A program made the position numbers and the translations under genes. Under the pieces are notes generated by a model that made no database searches, was not told the DNA's origin, and saw only the letters and a program-made list of their open reading frames with translations. Of a stretch of DNA of 64,000 bases, positions 1-12,259 are shown one piece after another (position 1 is the stretch's first letter; each line of letters starts with the position of its first letter). This DNA is from Acholoe squamosa (taxonomy: Eukaryota; Annelida; Polychaeta; Phyllodocida; Polynoidae): the NCBI GenBank assembly GCA_949317995.1, contig OX439047.1, positions 48,557,505 to 48,621,504 of the forward strand. Reading direction: 5' to 3'.

Positions 1-473
1 TCAAGGGGAGGGGGGTTGGAAAATTAAAAGGATTTAAAGTAGAAACGATGCTGCTGTTCAAAGAAACTTATATTAGTCACTATGCTTTATAATTTTATGA
101 GTGTCAGAATATCCTTTATATGATACGGTCAAGACAACATTCCTAGAATGACGACCGGTCATTAACTTGTTAGCCAAATAGGGAGTTTTATGTCTAGTAA
201 TTCTAGGCCCATGTATCAGTATAAATGGTGGAATGAAACAATCTAATCCCTTATAATATCTAGGTAATTAAATGTTGGTCTTCATTGAGGTTAATTGAGT
301 CGACATGTTAAAACTGTTACATATATTTGATAATTGATCATTGATGTACTGATTTCAATTTATGGCTGAATAAAGTTTAAATTGTTTTAAAAAAAATCAT
401 AGGGAGAGCCGGGGTAATCCGGCTCAGGCCTGAAAGGAGGGCTCTTTGTCTCCTTGTTGTTTGCAGTGGCATG
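1..473. other. Left flank of the LTR element; no gene recognised
   Basis: No credible coding region is seen. The last part (about 426-473) is the continuation, on the minus strand, of the decayed retroelement ORF that lies at 8814-9935 on the other side of the LTR insertion; its frame meets a stop at 424-426. An AATAAA at 369-374 followed by a short A run is compatible with a plus-strand polyadenylation signal, but no gene supports it. Confidence 0.4.
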
Positions 474-477
474 CTGT
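474..477. repeat. Target-site duplication, left copy (CTGT)
   Basis: CTGT directly before the left LTR matches CTGT at 8814-8817 directly after the right LTR. A 4-bp duplication suits an LTR retroelement integrase. The bases on either side of the duplication differ, so it is not part of the LTR. Confidence 0.75.
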
Positions 478-1125
478 TGGGCTGTATGGTTGTGTTGGAT
501 GTGTATATTAGGGGGTGTTACTTGTGTTGGGGTTAGCTAGACTCAAGTGTCTCTCTGTAGACCAGCCCACTCTTAATCCACAGACGAGTACTGCTCTGGA
601 TGTGTTTACTGGGTTTTATTGTCCATTCACACATAGATATGATAGGTTACAATCCTCAATAGTCCATGGCAATGTCAGCAGCAGAACAGTGTGACTGGCA
701 AGGTGTGTGCATGTAGATGTGGCTGTGTGGTGAGATAGTGGCTCCAGGCCCTAGAACTAAATCCTATCTGAGCTGCTCTACTCGTAGTCCATGGTTCGAC
801 ACCAGGCCCTAGCCTAGCGTCCGCTCTTCATGCCGGCTCCCGCACTTCTGCGCGGCTCATCCTGCTCGTCTCTACCTGGGTTTCTCTCTGCTCGGTTATT
901 GGCTGAATCCCTCATCATGTGTCCACCGCATGCACACCCCTCCTTTTCCTCCTGACCAGATCTCGTCGACTCCCCTCCGTCTGCAACATTCCACAGCCTA
1001 CCATAAACTCTAGCTACCATAAACCCTACACATAGCACTCTCCCATATAGCATACAATAAACACAGACATAACTGTACCCTGTTATACCCGTCCATTATA
1101 ATTATTGGCTATTGATGACAAGACA
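478..1125 (-). repeat. LTR of a gag-only retroelement (3' LTR in element sense)
   Basis: A 648-bp direct repeat of 8166-8813 at a constant offset of 7,688 bp; compared by eye I found no mismatch or indel. In element sense (minus strand) it starts TGTCTTG and ends GCCCA, the usual TG...CA. On the minus strand an AATAAA lies at 615-620, a plausible polyadenylation signal. The short open frame at 814-1053 is also present unchanged in the other LTR; it resembles nothing I know and is probably chance. Identical LTRs imply recent insertion, because the two LTRs are copied from one template at integration. Confidence 0.9.
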
Positions 1126-1135
1126 GGTGCGGGCG

Positions 1136-1145
1136 CTCCCCCTCT
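1136..1145 (-). promoter_or_regulatory. Candidate polypurine tract of the LTR element
   Basis: On the minus strand this reads AGAGGGGGAG, a purine run ending ten bases before the 3' LTR. Polypurine tracts that prime plus-strand synthesis normally abut the LTR, so the gap lowers confidence. Confidence 0.4.
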
Positions 1146-2409
1146 GTGACTCGAGCCACCGCAAATATGGGTCTTGTCATGCTACCCTGATATTCTCTAT
1201 AATGCAGTTTCACATCAGTGTCTTCACATACATCTTATCCACATACATACTATACAATTATATCATCCTCAGATAAGACAGAGCACAATGACATGTGATA
1301 CAAAAGTATGCAATCATAACATTGATTACTTCATAGTTTTCTTACCTAGATACATGCTTATTTAGTTTCAACAATACATTTCACACTGCTCCCAGTAACA
1401 TTATGAAGCGCACAACACACTAATATAAATGTTCTTGCTATTATTACTTTCATACATGTGAAAAGATCTGTGAAAAGGGACTCCCACTTCAGGAGTAATA
1501 AGGTCCCTCTTCCCAGCAAAGGACACACATGTTTCTTCGATCATTCTTCTAATATTTCTCCTTTTTGGTCCAAAACTATAGCCAATTAGCATGCTTGGCT
1601 TAACATTTAAATCAACTCATTAAAGTCACTACAATAGCCCTTCTTGGCTGTAAAAATACCCTGGTTCTCCAGTTAACAAACCCGGCTCTTCAGAAATAAC
1701 CCTTTTTACATTCATTTAGGCATAAGAATAATAAATTCCAAATAATATCATTGCTTGAATGAAATACTACATGCAGCATATTCTATTTGCCCTAACAACT
1801 ACATGTGCTGTCCTCCTTTCTCTCATTCCAGGTGACTCATTTGTTCACCCTGCACTTAGTCCTACCTTACCAAAACATAGCAGTGTCCATTCACCAATCA
1901 CTTGAATGTTCAGTGCCTATTGTCTTATTGCAGAGTTTATCAGACAGTCACTTGTGTGGTCTTCCTTCATAGTCTCTTTTTGCACATCTTTTGCTGTTAC
2001 CATATATTACATGTTACACAGAGTTTAACACTAATTGCCAACCAACGTACTCCTGTCAGCAGCTTAGTGCTATGCCCAAACCGATTCTCATTACAGGTAG
2101 TCCCCAAGATTGTACATACAATTCTAATATGACTCATTAAAAGATAAACATTCAATATGTATGTTTTTCTACATATCTTTTTAGATCTCAGTCCTGGGCC
2201 CCCCTAACCTTCCACCCCATTTAAAACTCCCAAATGGACTTGGGATAAGATCAATACACACTGGGTGGGTGGAGGATAGAGAAGTCCTTTCATAGACCCC
2301 AGAGTCTCTTTTTATGGGCGTTTCTAATATAATATGGCATCGCTCATCTCTCTCAGTCATTGTTAATAAACATATCACTGGTCATAGACCACTCTTAAGT
2401 CAATATAAA

Positions 2410-2795
2410 AGTCAACATCCTAGGAATGTGTAATTACTACCACTCCTAATTAACTTAAATGATGTATACATGCTCTGTTACCATCCTAGGAATAGGTGCG
2501 ACTGTTCCTCAGCAACTTTGCATCAAAAACCTATACTGATGTATGCCTTGTTAACATCCTAGGAACAGCTAATACTGTGTCTGTCCCTCATTAACTTAGC
2601 ATTGAAAACTTATATTGGTGTGTGCCTTATTAACATCCTAGGTACAGCTAACACTGTGTCTGTCCCTCATTAACTTAGCATTGAAAACTTATATTGGTGT
2701 GTGCCTCGTTAACATCCTAGGTACAGCTGGTGGTTTGGCTGTCCCTCATTAACCTAGCAGTTGACATCCTAGGAACAACTATTACACCTAGCCCG
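2410..2795. repeat. 79-bp tandem repeat, about five degenerate copies
   Basis: The phrase TTAACATCCTAGG recurs with a spacing of 79 bp (for example at 2551, 2630 and 2709), with the middle copies almost identical and the outer ones (from about 2413 and 2484) diverged and slightly shorter. The shared body includes CTGTCCCTCATTAACTTAGC. It lies inside the LTR element. Confidence 0.8.
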
Positions 2796-5700
2796 GTACC
2801 ATGGCTGGCTGTCCCTCATCAACTTGAACCAATGTTTGCCTATAACAGTTACTTCTAATATGTCCCCAGTGCTTGGGCTGATTCACTTATATAATTCCAG
2901 TGTCTTCACCATCAACACCCCGGTGGGTACATTATGAATCAGGAACTCAGTCCTACTATGAAATACCCCAGTGGGTGCATTACAGCTCACCATCCTTGCC
3001 TTCATTGCTAATAATTCAAGTGTCTGTACTACAAATACTTCTGTGGGTACACTATGATCCTGAGAATACACACACTATTGAGTTCCATCCAATAGATTTG
3101 GGTTACCAAGTAGAATACACAGTACTGAAAGCGGTAGATAGTGGATGGATGGGTGTCCAGCATCAGTGGCTAGCTGTGCTGACCCACTCAATACCAGTAA
3201 CAGCAGACTTTGGTCCTGGCTGCTCTGAGAGCTCCTCCCGGAGATCATGTGACTACCATACATCAAACCTGTCTTCCTGTTCTCACACTGCCATCTTCTC
3301 TCACTAGCTTTCTCCCTCTTCTATTCAATGTTCATTTAATGCACACTATTGTTATGAATCCTCTTCTCAGCAATAGATTATGAAACTTACAGTGAAATAC
3401 AGACTTTTCACAGAAAGACAAAGATATCTGACCAGCCCCCTACTTCCCTACTCAATCCAGGAAGAGGTAGCAGTAGCCCTACACCTTATATCATTCCTGT
3501 GGCTGTCTCTCTCCTCCATTTATTAGATGCATCAGATAGAAGCTGACACTTAGCACACTATGAGAGCCTCCTCTCGTCATGGTCTGCTCCTAGTGCTGCC
3601 CCGCACTGCTCACCATAGGGCAGGCACCCCGTGCTCAGCTGTTGGCTGTTACTCCATGTGTGCTCTGAGCCACTCCCATCACTGAGAGTTGCTCCTGGTG
3701 CTGCCCCTGCCTGCTCACCACGGGGCGTGCACTCCGTGCACCGCTGTTGGGTCTCACCCAGCACACACAATAGCCCTGCAGCGGTTGATTCTGTACCTAT
3801 ACCTTCATATTGCACCTGCATTATAACCATGTTAATTATCTCTCTTCATATCAGTGTGAGCTGCTCTTATCTTCATGTACATGTGAGCTGCTCCCCTCCT
3901 TACCAGTGTCTACTGATGCTAGCTGGCCACTCACAATCCCACAGTTGGGTATGAGCTGCTCCCTGTGTGCATTGATGCTGTGCTGATCATGTCCAATACA
4001 TGTACAATCGTTCCCAAGAATCTCTCCATTCTGATGACCACTGCACAATGTCATCTGCAATAGATCTGTTACTGATTCTGCTCACAGTCAGGTATTTGAT
4101 ATAGATGATCAACTTGCATTGATATGCATATAAAGCAGATTTCTAAGGATTTCCTGCCTTAATAATACATCACTGCCTTTCTTTTTTTTGCCAATATTGT
4201 AACGATACATGCGGACATTTTCCTCTACATTCTATACGGGAATCACTCCTTCTGCACCAAAATTATTAAGCTCATGTCTTTTTAAGTATCAGCATAAAGG
4301 TTTTGAATGTCATCAACCCTACAAGGAACTCATTTTGTTATTGAGGCTGGGCTGAGTTCATAAGCAACTTAAGTGTACTTTTCCTTATTGCAGACCATTG
4401 TCCTTTACAGAATATATGCACAACATATGTATCTTGTGTATCCTAAAGTTTAAAGGAAAAATATTGATCCGTTCCATGTGAAATGATGGTCGTTTGATCG
4501 GCTAAAAACATCGCGAATTGACTCTATTTATACTGCAGAATCAGTCTTTCGTGACCAGTCTCTTGTGACATTTGAATGTATGAAACTTTTTACCCTAGTA
4601 TGATATATATGTGCTTATATGTTCCCGCAAGACTATAGTTCTATACAGCATAATACTTCCAATATCAGCTTCTCTTCTGCAGAGTAATTCTTCATTTGGT
4701 TGTTTCTGTTAGATAGGCCTACCTGTGGGGTATGTAATCTGTCTTACTGCCAAACCCTACACCATTGACAGATTCAGGTTATCTTTATGTAGGCCCGCAC
4801 TTCATGTGTCCGCACTTTCACCGAGCTGCTCCTCCCGTAAGTGCACCCATTGTGAACACCTGTTTGTGAACCCTGAGTTGCTCCCCTAATAAAAACAATT
4901 GGGTGAGCGGCTTCGGACAGTCACTACTGAGCCACTCCTGTGGCCTTCCTGATGTCTACATAGCCTCCCCATCTATTACCAGATATACCAGTAACTGAGT
5001 ACCAGCCTATTGCATTGATATGATATAATATAGTACTGTAGTGTGCTAATGGTATCATCCATAGCAGTGGTGCAGTGTATATTGTGTGATGTATAGCACT
5101 GAGCAGTCACAGTGCACAGTGTCTATTATCTCTATGCATTCCCTAACCTCTAGCTTCTATCAATCCTGCAGTCAATGGCTATGATAGTTCAGGAACTAGC
5201 ATTTAACGCTGTTTCTTTTTGTTGTTGTTTTTTTTTTTTGTCTGGAGCTCCTTCCTAGGCCCGCTCTGTAGTAGGTGGCCAATGTGGGGGCTGTGCTTCC
5301 TGTGAGCAGAGTCTGCCTGTATGACGGGCACCCACACCGAGTGACTCACCAGCACTTCATTCATACATTATCTGTAGCTAAGGCTGCTTACTCAGGCAGT
5401 GTACTGGGCTGCCCCTCTCTATCCCTACTGCTATCAGTAGATGTCTGCCTCATACTATCTGCTTATTTCTTTTAACATGAGTCATGATACCTCTACTTGG
5501 TTGAACGTTGCTGTGGGGTTGAGCTGCTCCTTGTTGACATTACTGGCCCTTTGTGAGCAGCAGTCAATAAAGTATGTCATCATGCCAACTGTGCACTCCT
5601 TCTGCTGTGTACCAAATGCAAATGTGTACCCCAGCTGCTACTTCAATACTACAGATATTGTCTATCAGTCTTCTCACAATCTTCTACCAATATCCACATC

Positions 5701-6990
5701 TACTTCTTTAAATAATTGTCTTGATGTAACGAAGAAAGGTAAAGCACATGGCACACAATAGCCCTTCCAGTCTAACTCCCTACCTTCATTCAGCAGTCAA
5801 CTAGAGGGAAATAAATGTGCCTCTCCTGTTCCAATACCTCCTCGTACATTGCGCTTGCCTGATAACATCAAAGTCTTATGGATAGAGGCATCCCTCCTGG
5901 TGGTTGTACTATACATGTTTCCTAGAACTGAGCACAAAACCAATTAAGGTCTGTGGGCATCCTCCCTCAGTAGACTTGTTCCTGACCATGTCTTCTATCC
6001 ATCATAGCATATGCTTTTAAACAAAGTTAATTAGTATTGTGCATAATGATTATGCCTACTCGGTTAGCTAGATGGAGAATGCAGGTTTCTATGGTGACCT
6101 AGTAGAGTAATCTATAGTAGAGGCAAGGTACCCCAGTGAGCCCCTGCCGCTGTCAGTGCTGAGCTGCTCATGTTGTGAGTCATCCCGCCTACGTGACCCT
6201 GAACAGCTCCTCTCACTAAAAAAAAAAACAACAAGCGAGGAGCTGCTCTCTAGGCACACCCCTATTTCAGTAGACTGCCTGTAGGGTAGAGTAAGGTGGA
6301 AGTCCTTGGTCATTACTGCATTCCTCACCTCCTGTTTCCACTAAGTGTATAACCACTTTACTGCTGATCTGCATTCACACTGCTTATCCAGGCAGCATGG
6401 TGGGCTGCCCCTCTCTGTCCCCCTCTGCTATTGTGGCTGTCTACCTCTACCCATGATAGGTTGTTTCAGTGGGCACTCACATTAATGGCTCACATGCTAT
6501 TACTCCCATATACCTTTGTTTGGTTCAATTACATTTTAATCATTAGGCCCATACTGCTGTTTGTGGAAGGTTCACATACATATATCAGGCCTACCTGTCA
6601 GTGTCCCAACTGTCTGCTGTCTCCCCTGCTAGGGTATACATAAATCATATTGTATGGATATTGTAGAGGAATCACTGGTTATCAAATGGTCCATCTCTAG
6701 TATTACTGTGAGTAACCACCTTGCATGGTGGTTGCTCCACCAGTACCTGCCGAGTCACTCATCTAGGCACAGCATGCCAGCTGTTACACACAAAAAAAAA
6801 ACACACACATACCACACATACACCCTGTATGTCACTTGAGCAGCTCCTCCGGCTGCGGGCCGATATCCCTTTTTATCAGTCTTGCGGTTTGAGTGAGGGA
6901 GGGTGGTGTGCTCTGGCCCCCGGACCCCTAGGTGTACCAGGTGCAGGGGGTGGGCTGAGCCATTCATCACCTCTCTCCCCAGCCTATGCA

Positions 6991-7884
6991 CTACAGATTT
7001 AGAATCCCAGCTACACGTGCCTTCTGGAATTCTGTATGATTTAATCTGTCCATCTGTTTATACAGTTGCTTCAATGCCTTGATTGGATCCCTGTTTTTCT
7101 GCTTCTGATACTGCATCCATATAGCACATTTCTCTGTAGCATGTGTTGTAGCTTTGTGTATGTGGCAATATATGCTGGGTTGATTACTAGTGGTCTGCTC
7201 TGAGGCATAGTGTCCATTCTCCAATGCCTTCTGTCCTTTCTTTCCAATGGCTTCTATTTTCTCCCTACACTTCACAATATATGTCTCAACCATTGATTTG
7301 AACTGTTCCTGCATACAACTCTGCATATCCTTCACTCCAGCTTGTGGTACATCTTCACTCTCTTCATAAGGCTTGTCCAATATTCTCTCCTTCTCAATTA
7401 TCTCCAGCATAGATGTGAGTTTCACTGCTTCTTCCAGGGTTGTCAGCTGATCCTTCTTAACATGCTCATCAATAGGTGGAAGCAATCCATTAATGAAGAC
7501 TGCTAACTTGATGTCTTCAGGTGCAATGCCATTGTCATATTGCTTGATTTTGAGTGCAAAATCTAATACAGATTCTCCCTTCTCTTGCTTCAGATTGTTC
7601 AGATCTTTGTATTTTTTCCATGATGGTCTACTGTCTCCAAATACTGCCTTGATTATTTCCTTTACTTTGTCTACTGTGTTTTTATCACCCTCAGGCACTG
7701 TCCTGAGCCATGTATCTGCTCTTTCTTTGAGTCCCAACTTGATAAGTCCCAGATATTCCTGCTCCTTCCAATGGCAGATACCTCTCATTGTCTCCATGAC
7801 AGAGAAATAGCCATCAGCATCCTCTCCTTCTAGTCCTGCAAATGCTGGTAACGTTAGAAATGGCATTGCCATGATTCTTTCCAT
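6991..7884 (-). CDS. Retrotransposon Gag polyprotein, Ty3/gypsy type
   Basis: A 297-residue intact ORF beginning 281 bp inside the 5' LTR. Residues about 15-160 have the helical retrotransposon Gag core: a GYFSVMETMRG-like start, a W-containing LKERADTWLR helix, LKQEKGESVLDFALKIK near 98-114, and a FINGLLPPIDEHV segment near 130-142 followed by a LEEAVKLTSMLE helix. Near the C-terminus C240, H243, H248 and C253 form the C-x2-H-x4-H-x4-C zinc-knuckle variant seen in Ty3/gypsy Gags. Gag forms the virus-like particle that packages element RNA. No protease or reverse transcriptase follows in any frame. The start chosen is the ATG giving the full core; MAMPFL five codons later is an alternative. 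An intact frame together with identical LTRs suggests the Gag still works or did until recently. Confidence 0.85.
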   Translation of the reverse strand: MERIMAMPFLTLPAFAGLEGEDADGYFSVMETMRGICHWKEQEYLGLIKLGLKERADTWLRTVPEGDKNTVDKVKEIIKAVFGDSRPSWKKYKDLNNLKQEKGESVLDFALKIKQYDNGIAPEDIKLAVFINGLLPPIDEHVKKDQLTTLEEAVKLTSMLEIIEKERILDKPYEESEDVPQAGVKDMQSCMQEQFKSMVETYIVKCREKIEAIGKKGQKALENGHYASEQTTSNQPSIYCHIHKATTHATEKCAIWMQYQKQKNRDPIKALKQLYKQMDRLNHTEFQKARVAGILNL

Positions 7885-8147
7885 TTAGCTTAGTACAGAC
7901 TAGTTAAGGTTTGGATGTCTGTCTGTGTCTGTCTGCTGCTTTTGAGAGTACATCGAAGTGAGTGCTGCACATCATATGCTACCAGTCACTAGTCACTCAC
8001 CGTCTGCATGGCTGCCACTGAGACGGGTTGCGGTGGGTTGTATGGTGGGCATCCCCTCCTGTATCTGCTGTCTGTCTCCATGAGCAGTAGAGCTATGAGC
8101 TACCGGGTCGGTAATCCACTAATCAGTGAGCTTAATTAGCAATCACA
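7885..8147. other. 5' untranslated leader of the LTR element
   Basis: About 260 bp between the primer-binding-site-like sequence and the gag start in element sense. No ORF or repeat is seen. A packaging signal would be expected here by analogy, but I cannot identify one. Confidence 0.4.
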
Positions 8148-8163
8148 CCACTGTTCTCCACCA
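8148..8163 (-). promoter_or_regulatory. Candidate primer-binding site of the LTR element
   Basis: In element sense the sequence TGGTGGAGAACAGTGG begins two bases after the 5' LTR. Its TGG start is complementary to the CCA end of a tRNA. I do not recognise which tRNA it would match. Confidence 0.5.
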
Positions 8164-8165
8164 TC

Positions 8166-8813
8166 TGGGCTGTATGGTTGTGTTGGATGTGTATATTAGG
8201 GGGTGTTACTTGTGTTGGGGTTAGCTAGACTCAAGTGTCTCTCTGTAGACCAGCCCACTCTTAATCCACAGACGAGTACTGCTCTGGATGTGTTTACTGG
8301 GTTTTATTGTCCATTCACACATAGATATGATAGGTTACAATCCTCAATAGTCCATGGCAATGTCAGCAGCAGAACAGTGTGACTGGCAAGGTGTGTGCAT
8401 GTAGATGTGGCTGTGTGGTGAGATAGTGGCTCCAGGCCCTAGAACTAAATCCTATCTGAGCTGCTCTACTCGTAGTCCATGGTTCGACACCAGGCCCTAG
8501 CCTAGCGTCCGCTCTTCATGCCGGCTCCCGCACTTCTGCGCGGCTCATCCTGCTCGTCTCTACCTGGGTTTCTCTCTGCTCGGTTATTGGCTGAATCCCT
8601 CATCATGTGTCCACCGCATGCACACCCCTCCTTTTCCTCCTGACCAGATCTCGTCGACTCCCCTCCGTCTGCAACATTCCACAGCCTACCATAAACTCTA
8701 GCTACCATAAACCCTACACATAGCACTCTCCCATATAGCATACAATAAACACAGACATAACTGTACCCTGTTATACCCGTCCATTATAATTATTGGCTAT
8801 TGATGACAAGACA
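8166..8813 (-). repeat. LTR of the gag-only retroelement (5' LTR in element sense)
   Basis: The partner of 478-1125, same length and apparently the same sequence. Being upstream of gag on the minus strand it is the 5' LTR and should carry the promoter. The right edge abuts CTGT (8814-8817), the second target-site copy. Confidence 0.9.
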
Positions 8814-9935
8814 CTGTGAAGCCATGGAAATGAAGCTTCTGAATATTGTGCCTGCACCAGGTGCAATGGTGGCCGTACTGTCTACCACCTTCTGTATGGC
8901 TGTCAGGCTTAGTGCAGCCATCCTTAGTGTTGTAAGCCTGACAGGGTACATCAGTGTGACCAGCTGAGCTGTGAGAGACTTTGTAGGCTGGTTGTGAAGC
9001 AGCAGTGGTCTGTATAGGCTGTTTATCAGGTTTAGTCTGATTCTGAGAAGCGGCCTGATTTCTAGACTCTATTTCAGACCTAGTCTTATTTTTCTTGAGT
9101 GAGACTTCAGCTATGTCGGAGGTGGGGTAGAGTTTGACGACCTCTGACCTCAATGAACTGATAGATGCACTGTCCTGCCAACTAAATAGTTAATCAGCAA
9201 TGGAAGACAGGACTTCTTCTGACCAATCACATATCTGCTCCCACTGATAATCTTTGCCAGCTGTTATTATGTCTATGATATGCTCAGCAATACGGGGCTT
9301 ATCTTGGGGCAGGGTACGGTAGTCTTTCATAAGCCGCGACAGGCCAAGCAAATATTCTAAAGGGTCTAGGACATTTAGACCTATTTTGATATGTGTAGGG
9401 CCACGGAAAATGAAGTTGTGGGCATGAGTAGGCTTACCCTTAATGGATGACAGCTGATGTGGTGTGAAGGTAAGGATATTTGCTACCTTCTCAGTGACAG
9501 AAGCGGGAACTTTGTCTTGGAAACTGAGTGGTAGAGCGTAGGATTTCTCACCCGCAAAGGTAGCGGCCTGTATGGCCGCAGCAAACTCGGCGATGACCGG
9601 TCCCGCAGCAGGCTGTGACATCACTGCAGCAGCTGCGGCAGCACGAGTATTCCTAGACGGAGTCTGTCTGTAGTACAGACTCTGTTGAAGTGATGTCCAC
9701 TACCAGGATCTGACTGACCTGTGGCTGTACTGTAATGTAGGCTGTGTAGCAACAGGTTTAAGGCCGTTTATAGCAGCAAGGATTTCATTGTTTTGAGACC
9801 AGATGGCGAGGACATCGTCCTCGAGGCTTGTTACAAGGTAGCCTAAATTGTGTACGCAGAAGTCTTTTTAGCCTTACCACCTACTTTCTTTTTAGGTGGA
9901 TCAGCAGTAGATGGTGTAGTATTAGTACGCTTCAT
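8814..9935 (-). pseudogene. Decayed gag-like ORF of a second retroelement (DIRS-like?), split by the LTR insertion
   Basis: On the minus strand an ATG at 9935 opens a short basic segment (PPKKKVGGKAKK, like a nuclear signal) that stops after 30 codons. A shifted frame follows (LEDDVLAIWSQNNEILAAI) and stops at a TAG. That same frame then runs 9624-9190, and after a single TAA at 9190-9192 continues to 8814. The last part has a Cys/His cluster (CQAYNTKDGC then HHCTWC), as in nucleocapsid-like proteins of some DIRS-type elements. With the LTR element removed, the frame continues about 14 codons past the target site into the left flank and stops at 424-426. Two in-frame stops and one frameshift mark it as dead. 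The DIRS assignment is a guess; that it is a retroelement ORF is more secure. Confidence 0.5.
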
Positions 9936-11851
9936 CCTGGAAGTTGGATGGTCACTTTAGACGGTGATAGTGATGGATTAAATATGTACAGTTTATAAGG
10001 CGTATTGTTATGAATGCTGGGTGAGAAAAGGTGAAGTGTGTCACCCGTTGCAACCGGGGGTTGAGAGTTGCTCAGTGATTAGCAGAAGGTGGAGCTACTG
10101 GGCTGAGTCCTTGAGAGTCTGGTAAGTACTTGGAACCACCATTAGGTGAAGTATGAATTTGCCTGTCATTCTCATTACCCGCAATTTATCAGTTACTGAT
10201 AATTATAACCTGTGAGTCTGACACAGCAGTATTAATAAAAGTGATGACATACCATCAATACAATGCCACTTTGCTGCATGTGAATCACACAAAAACATTA
10301 TTGTCAATAAAAAAAGCTATATGATAAGAACACGCTGGCAGGGTAACTTAGCCTATTGGCAGATAGCATGTGTCTTTTAGTACAACAGCTATTCACAAGA
10401 ACTTCCATGTTGAAGGATGCCAGAAATATATTGGTGATATACCCGAGATATACCACCACATATATTATTCCATTGGGAAATACATAGGTGCATATAATAT
10501 GGGTACATAGTCAATTCATGTAGTTCTAAGAGGAGGTTAGAGTATTGGCGGAGTATTGGTAAAATTGTGTGTGCTTACCTTTCTAAAGTATGACAGGATA
10601 TTCAATACTTTGTATGTACAGGGAGAAAAACGTGGTGGATATCTACTCAGCTGCTCCCCAGTCTGATCACATCACTCATTGAATCCCATGTATTTCACCT
10701 GTATGCATGTGTGCCTGTGGTCACCGATATCTGTACTGATAAGATATACCAGTACGTGACACTGATTGCAGCTCATGGAAGTGCCTGGGGGTAATAAACC
10801 ATGTCAATACACCCAGAGGCATACCTCAGTCATATGTCTCTGAGATAACATGCCGTGCACTGGGGATGACCTTAAAGTGAGTTGATGATTCAGACAATTC
10901 TCTCACGACTTTTAATTACCGTGCGACCTGGCCTAGAATGTGATTCAACCCATTTGGTACACAGATATTCCATTCTCTCTTTAAAAATAGACAGAAAAAA
11001 AATCAAAACAACAAGAACAACATCAATTTGAATAAAGTGGCGACAGTATTTGTGTATGCATTTCTTGGGTTTCTTAAACCAGTGCATATTGTTGTATGTA
11101 CTTTCTTGAAATATCAGACGCTAACCATTGGACGACCACTGTATGTAGAGATATAATCCATCAGAAATTGATTTTATACTCATTTTCAATAATGTCTCAG
11201 TCAACTTTCCCGTCTGGTATCGTGAGAGAGAATGATATCATGCCCAGCACATATATAAACAAATTAAGCAGGGTTAAGCCAAGTTAAGGTGTACAAAATA
11301 TGTATGTATAAGATGCAGAATATCCTTACCTCGTCACTGTAACAGAGACACAGCCTGATACACTCGTTCCTCTCTGCAAGCACCCCACACAGCACCACAC
11401 CAGTGTCATTACATGGGATCAGTCCTCCCGGCTAGTCCAGGTATTACAGCCCTGGAGTAGGTAGGGCCTGGGGTGACTGCGTGTGGGGTATGGGTAGGCC
11501 TACTGGATGAGAGTGCCAGGCTTGGCACCATAGCAGGGGTTTGTCTATGGTGTTATGTAAGCCTGGGCTGGAGGACAAACACTAATACAGGTACCTCAGG
11601 TATGTAGGAATATACACAGGTAATACATGGGTCTATACAACACTGTAACCAGGCCTGTATACACACAGGCTCACTTAACACTTTAAATGCAGCATACTGT
11701 TTTCATGTACCTTACCCTTTTGTACATAAAACACTGGTAGGTGCTACATTTATGCCTCCTGACAAACTTGGGGTTGGGAACTCTCCTCATAGTCAACATG
11801 ATGCACCAACTCAGTCTCCAACCGGTGCTGCGCTGTCTTCTGTCACTGCAA

Positions 11852-11853
<2 letters not shown>
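9936..11853. other. Stretch with no recognised gene
   Basis: About 1.9 kb of mostly AT-rich sequence. Open frames are short (60-70 codons) and lack recognisable motifs. No tandem repeat or clear terminal inverted repeat was seen. Confidence 0.4.

Positions 11854-11923
<70 letters not shown>
11854..11923. repeat. (AT)n microsatellite
   Basis: About 35 uninterrupted AT dinucleotides. The open frames across it are only alternating Ile-Tyr and are not genes. Confidence 0.98.
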
Positions 11924-11925
<2 letters not shown>

Positions 11926-12259
11926 GTATTTAACAATATTTGGCCAAAGGAGTGAGTGACTTTAGCGACTAAAGAGATTTCATGGATGAGGAAAATTAAA
12001 AGTCAAGTGTACTTATTGGCTGCCTCTGTAACGGTTTCAGCATTGTAATTGGAGTCATTGGAGTCGTGCGATCAGAGTATAGATGAAGGTATTTCATATA
12101 CACCAGGGATCATGTTGATCACGTGTACTGTTCTATAGTAGCTTGGATTCCTCGATTTTACTCCCTTCAGATATTTTCTAGCTTTATGTGTTTTTGAAAG
12201 CACGTGAATACAACGAGGAATGGAGAATTGGTTACATGCATGCTTAATCAGTGTTAATC

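Larger units (their letters stand above)
1126..6990. other. Non-coding interior of the LTR retroelement (no pol)
   Basis: About 5.9 kb between gag and the 3' LTR with no retroviral enzyme frame. It holds a 79-bp tandem array (2410-2795), degenerate repeats around a GTGGGTACATTATGA-like core (2915-3070), a duplication with an offset of about 104 bp around 3575-3770, and two related stretches near 5395-5460 and 6385-6455 sharing GGGCTGCCCCTCTCT. Seven copies of GAGCWGCTC occur from 3858 to 6248 and one more at 6838. The region looks like captured or expanded sequence rather than decayed pol. Confidence 0.6.
478..8813 (-). mobile_element. Non-autonomous gag-only LTR retroelement (TR-GAG-like, Ty3/gypsy-type gag)
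   Basis: Complete element of 8,336 bp: two 648-bp LTRs, a CTGT target duplication, a primer-binding-site-like sequence beginning TGG two bases after the 5' LTR, one intact gag ORF and a short purine tract near the 3' LTR. The 7-kb interior contains no protease, reverse transcriptase, RNase H or integrase frame on either strand. This is the layout described in plants as terminal-repeat retrotransposons with a GAG domain, which move using enzymes of a partner. The gag core resembles Ty3/gypsy. The 5.9 kb after gag is non-coding and rich in short internal repeats. An alternative is an ordinary gypsy element whose pol was replaced or deleted, but the clean ends and intact gag argue for a mobilised family. 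Confidence 0.8.
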
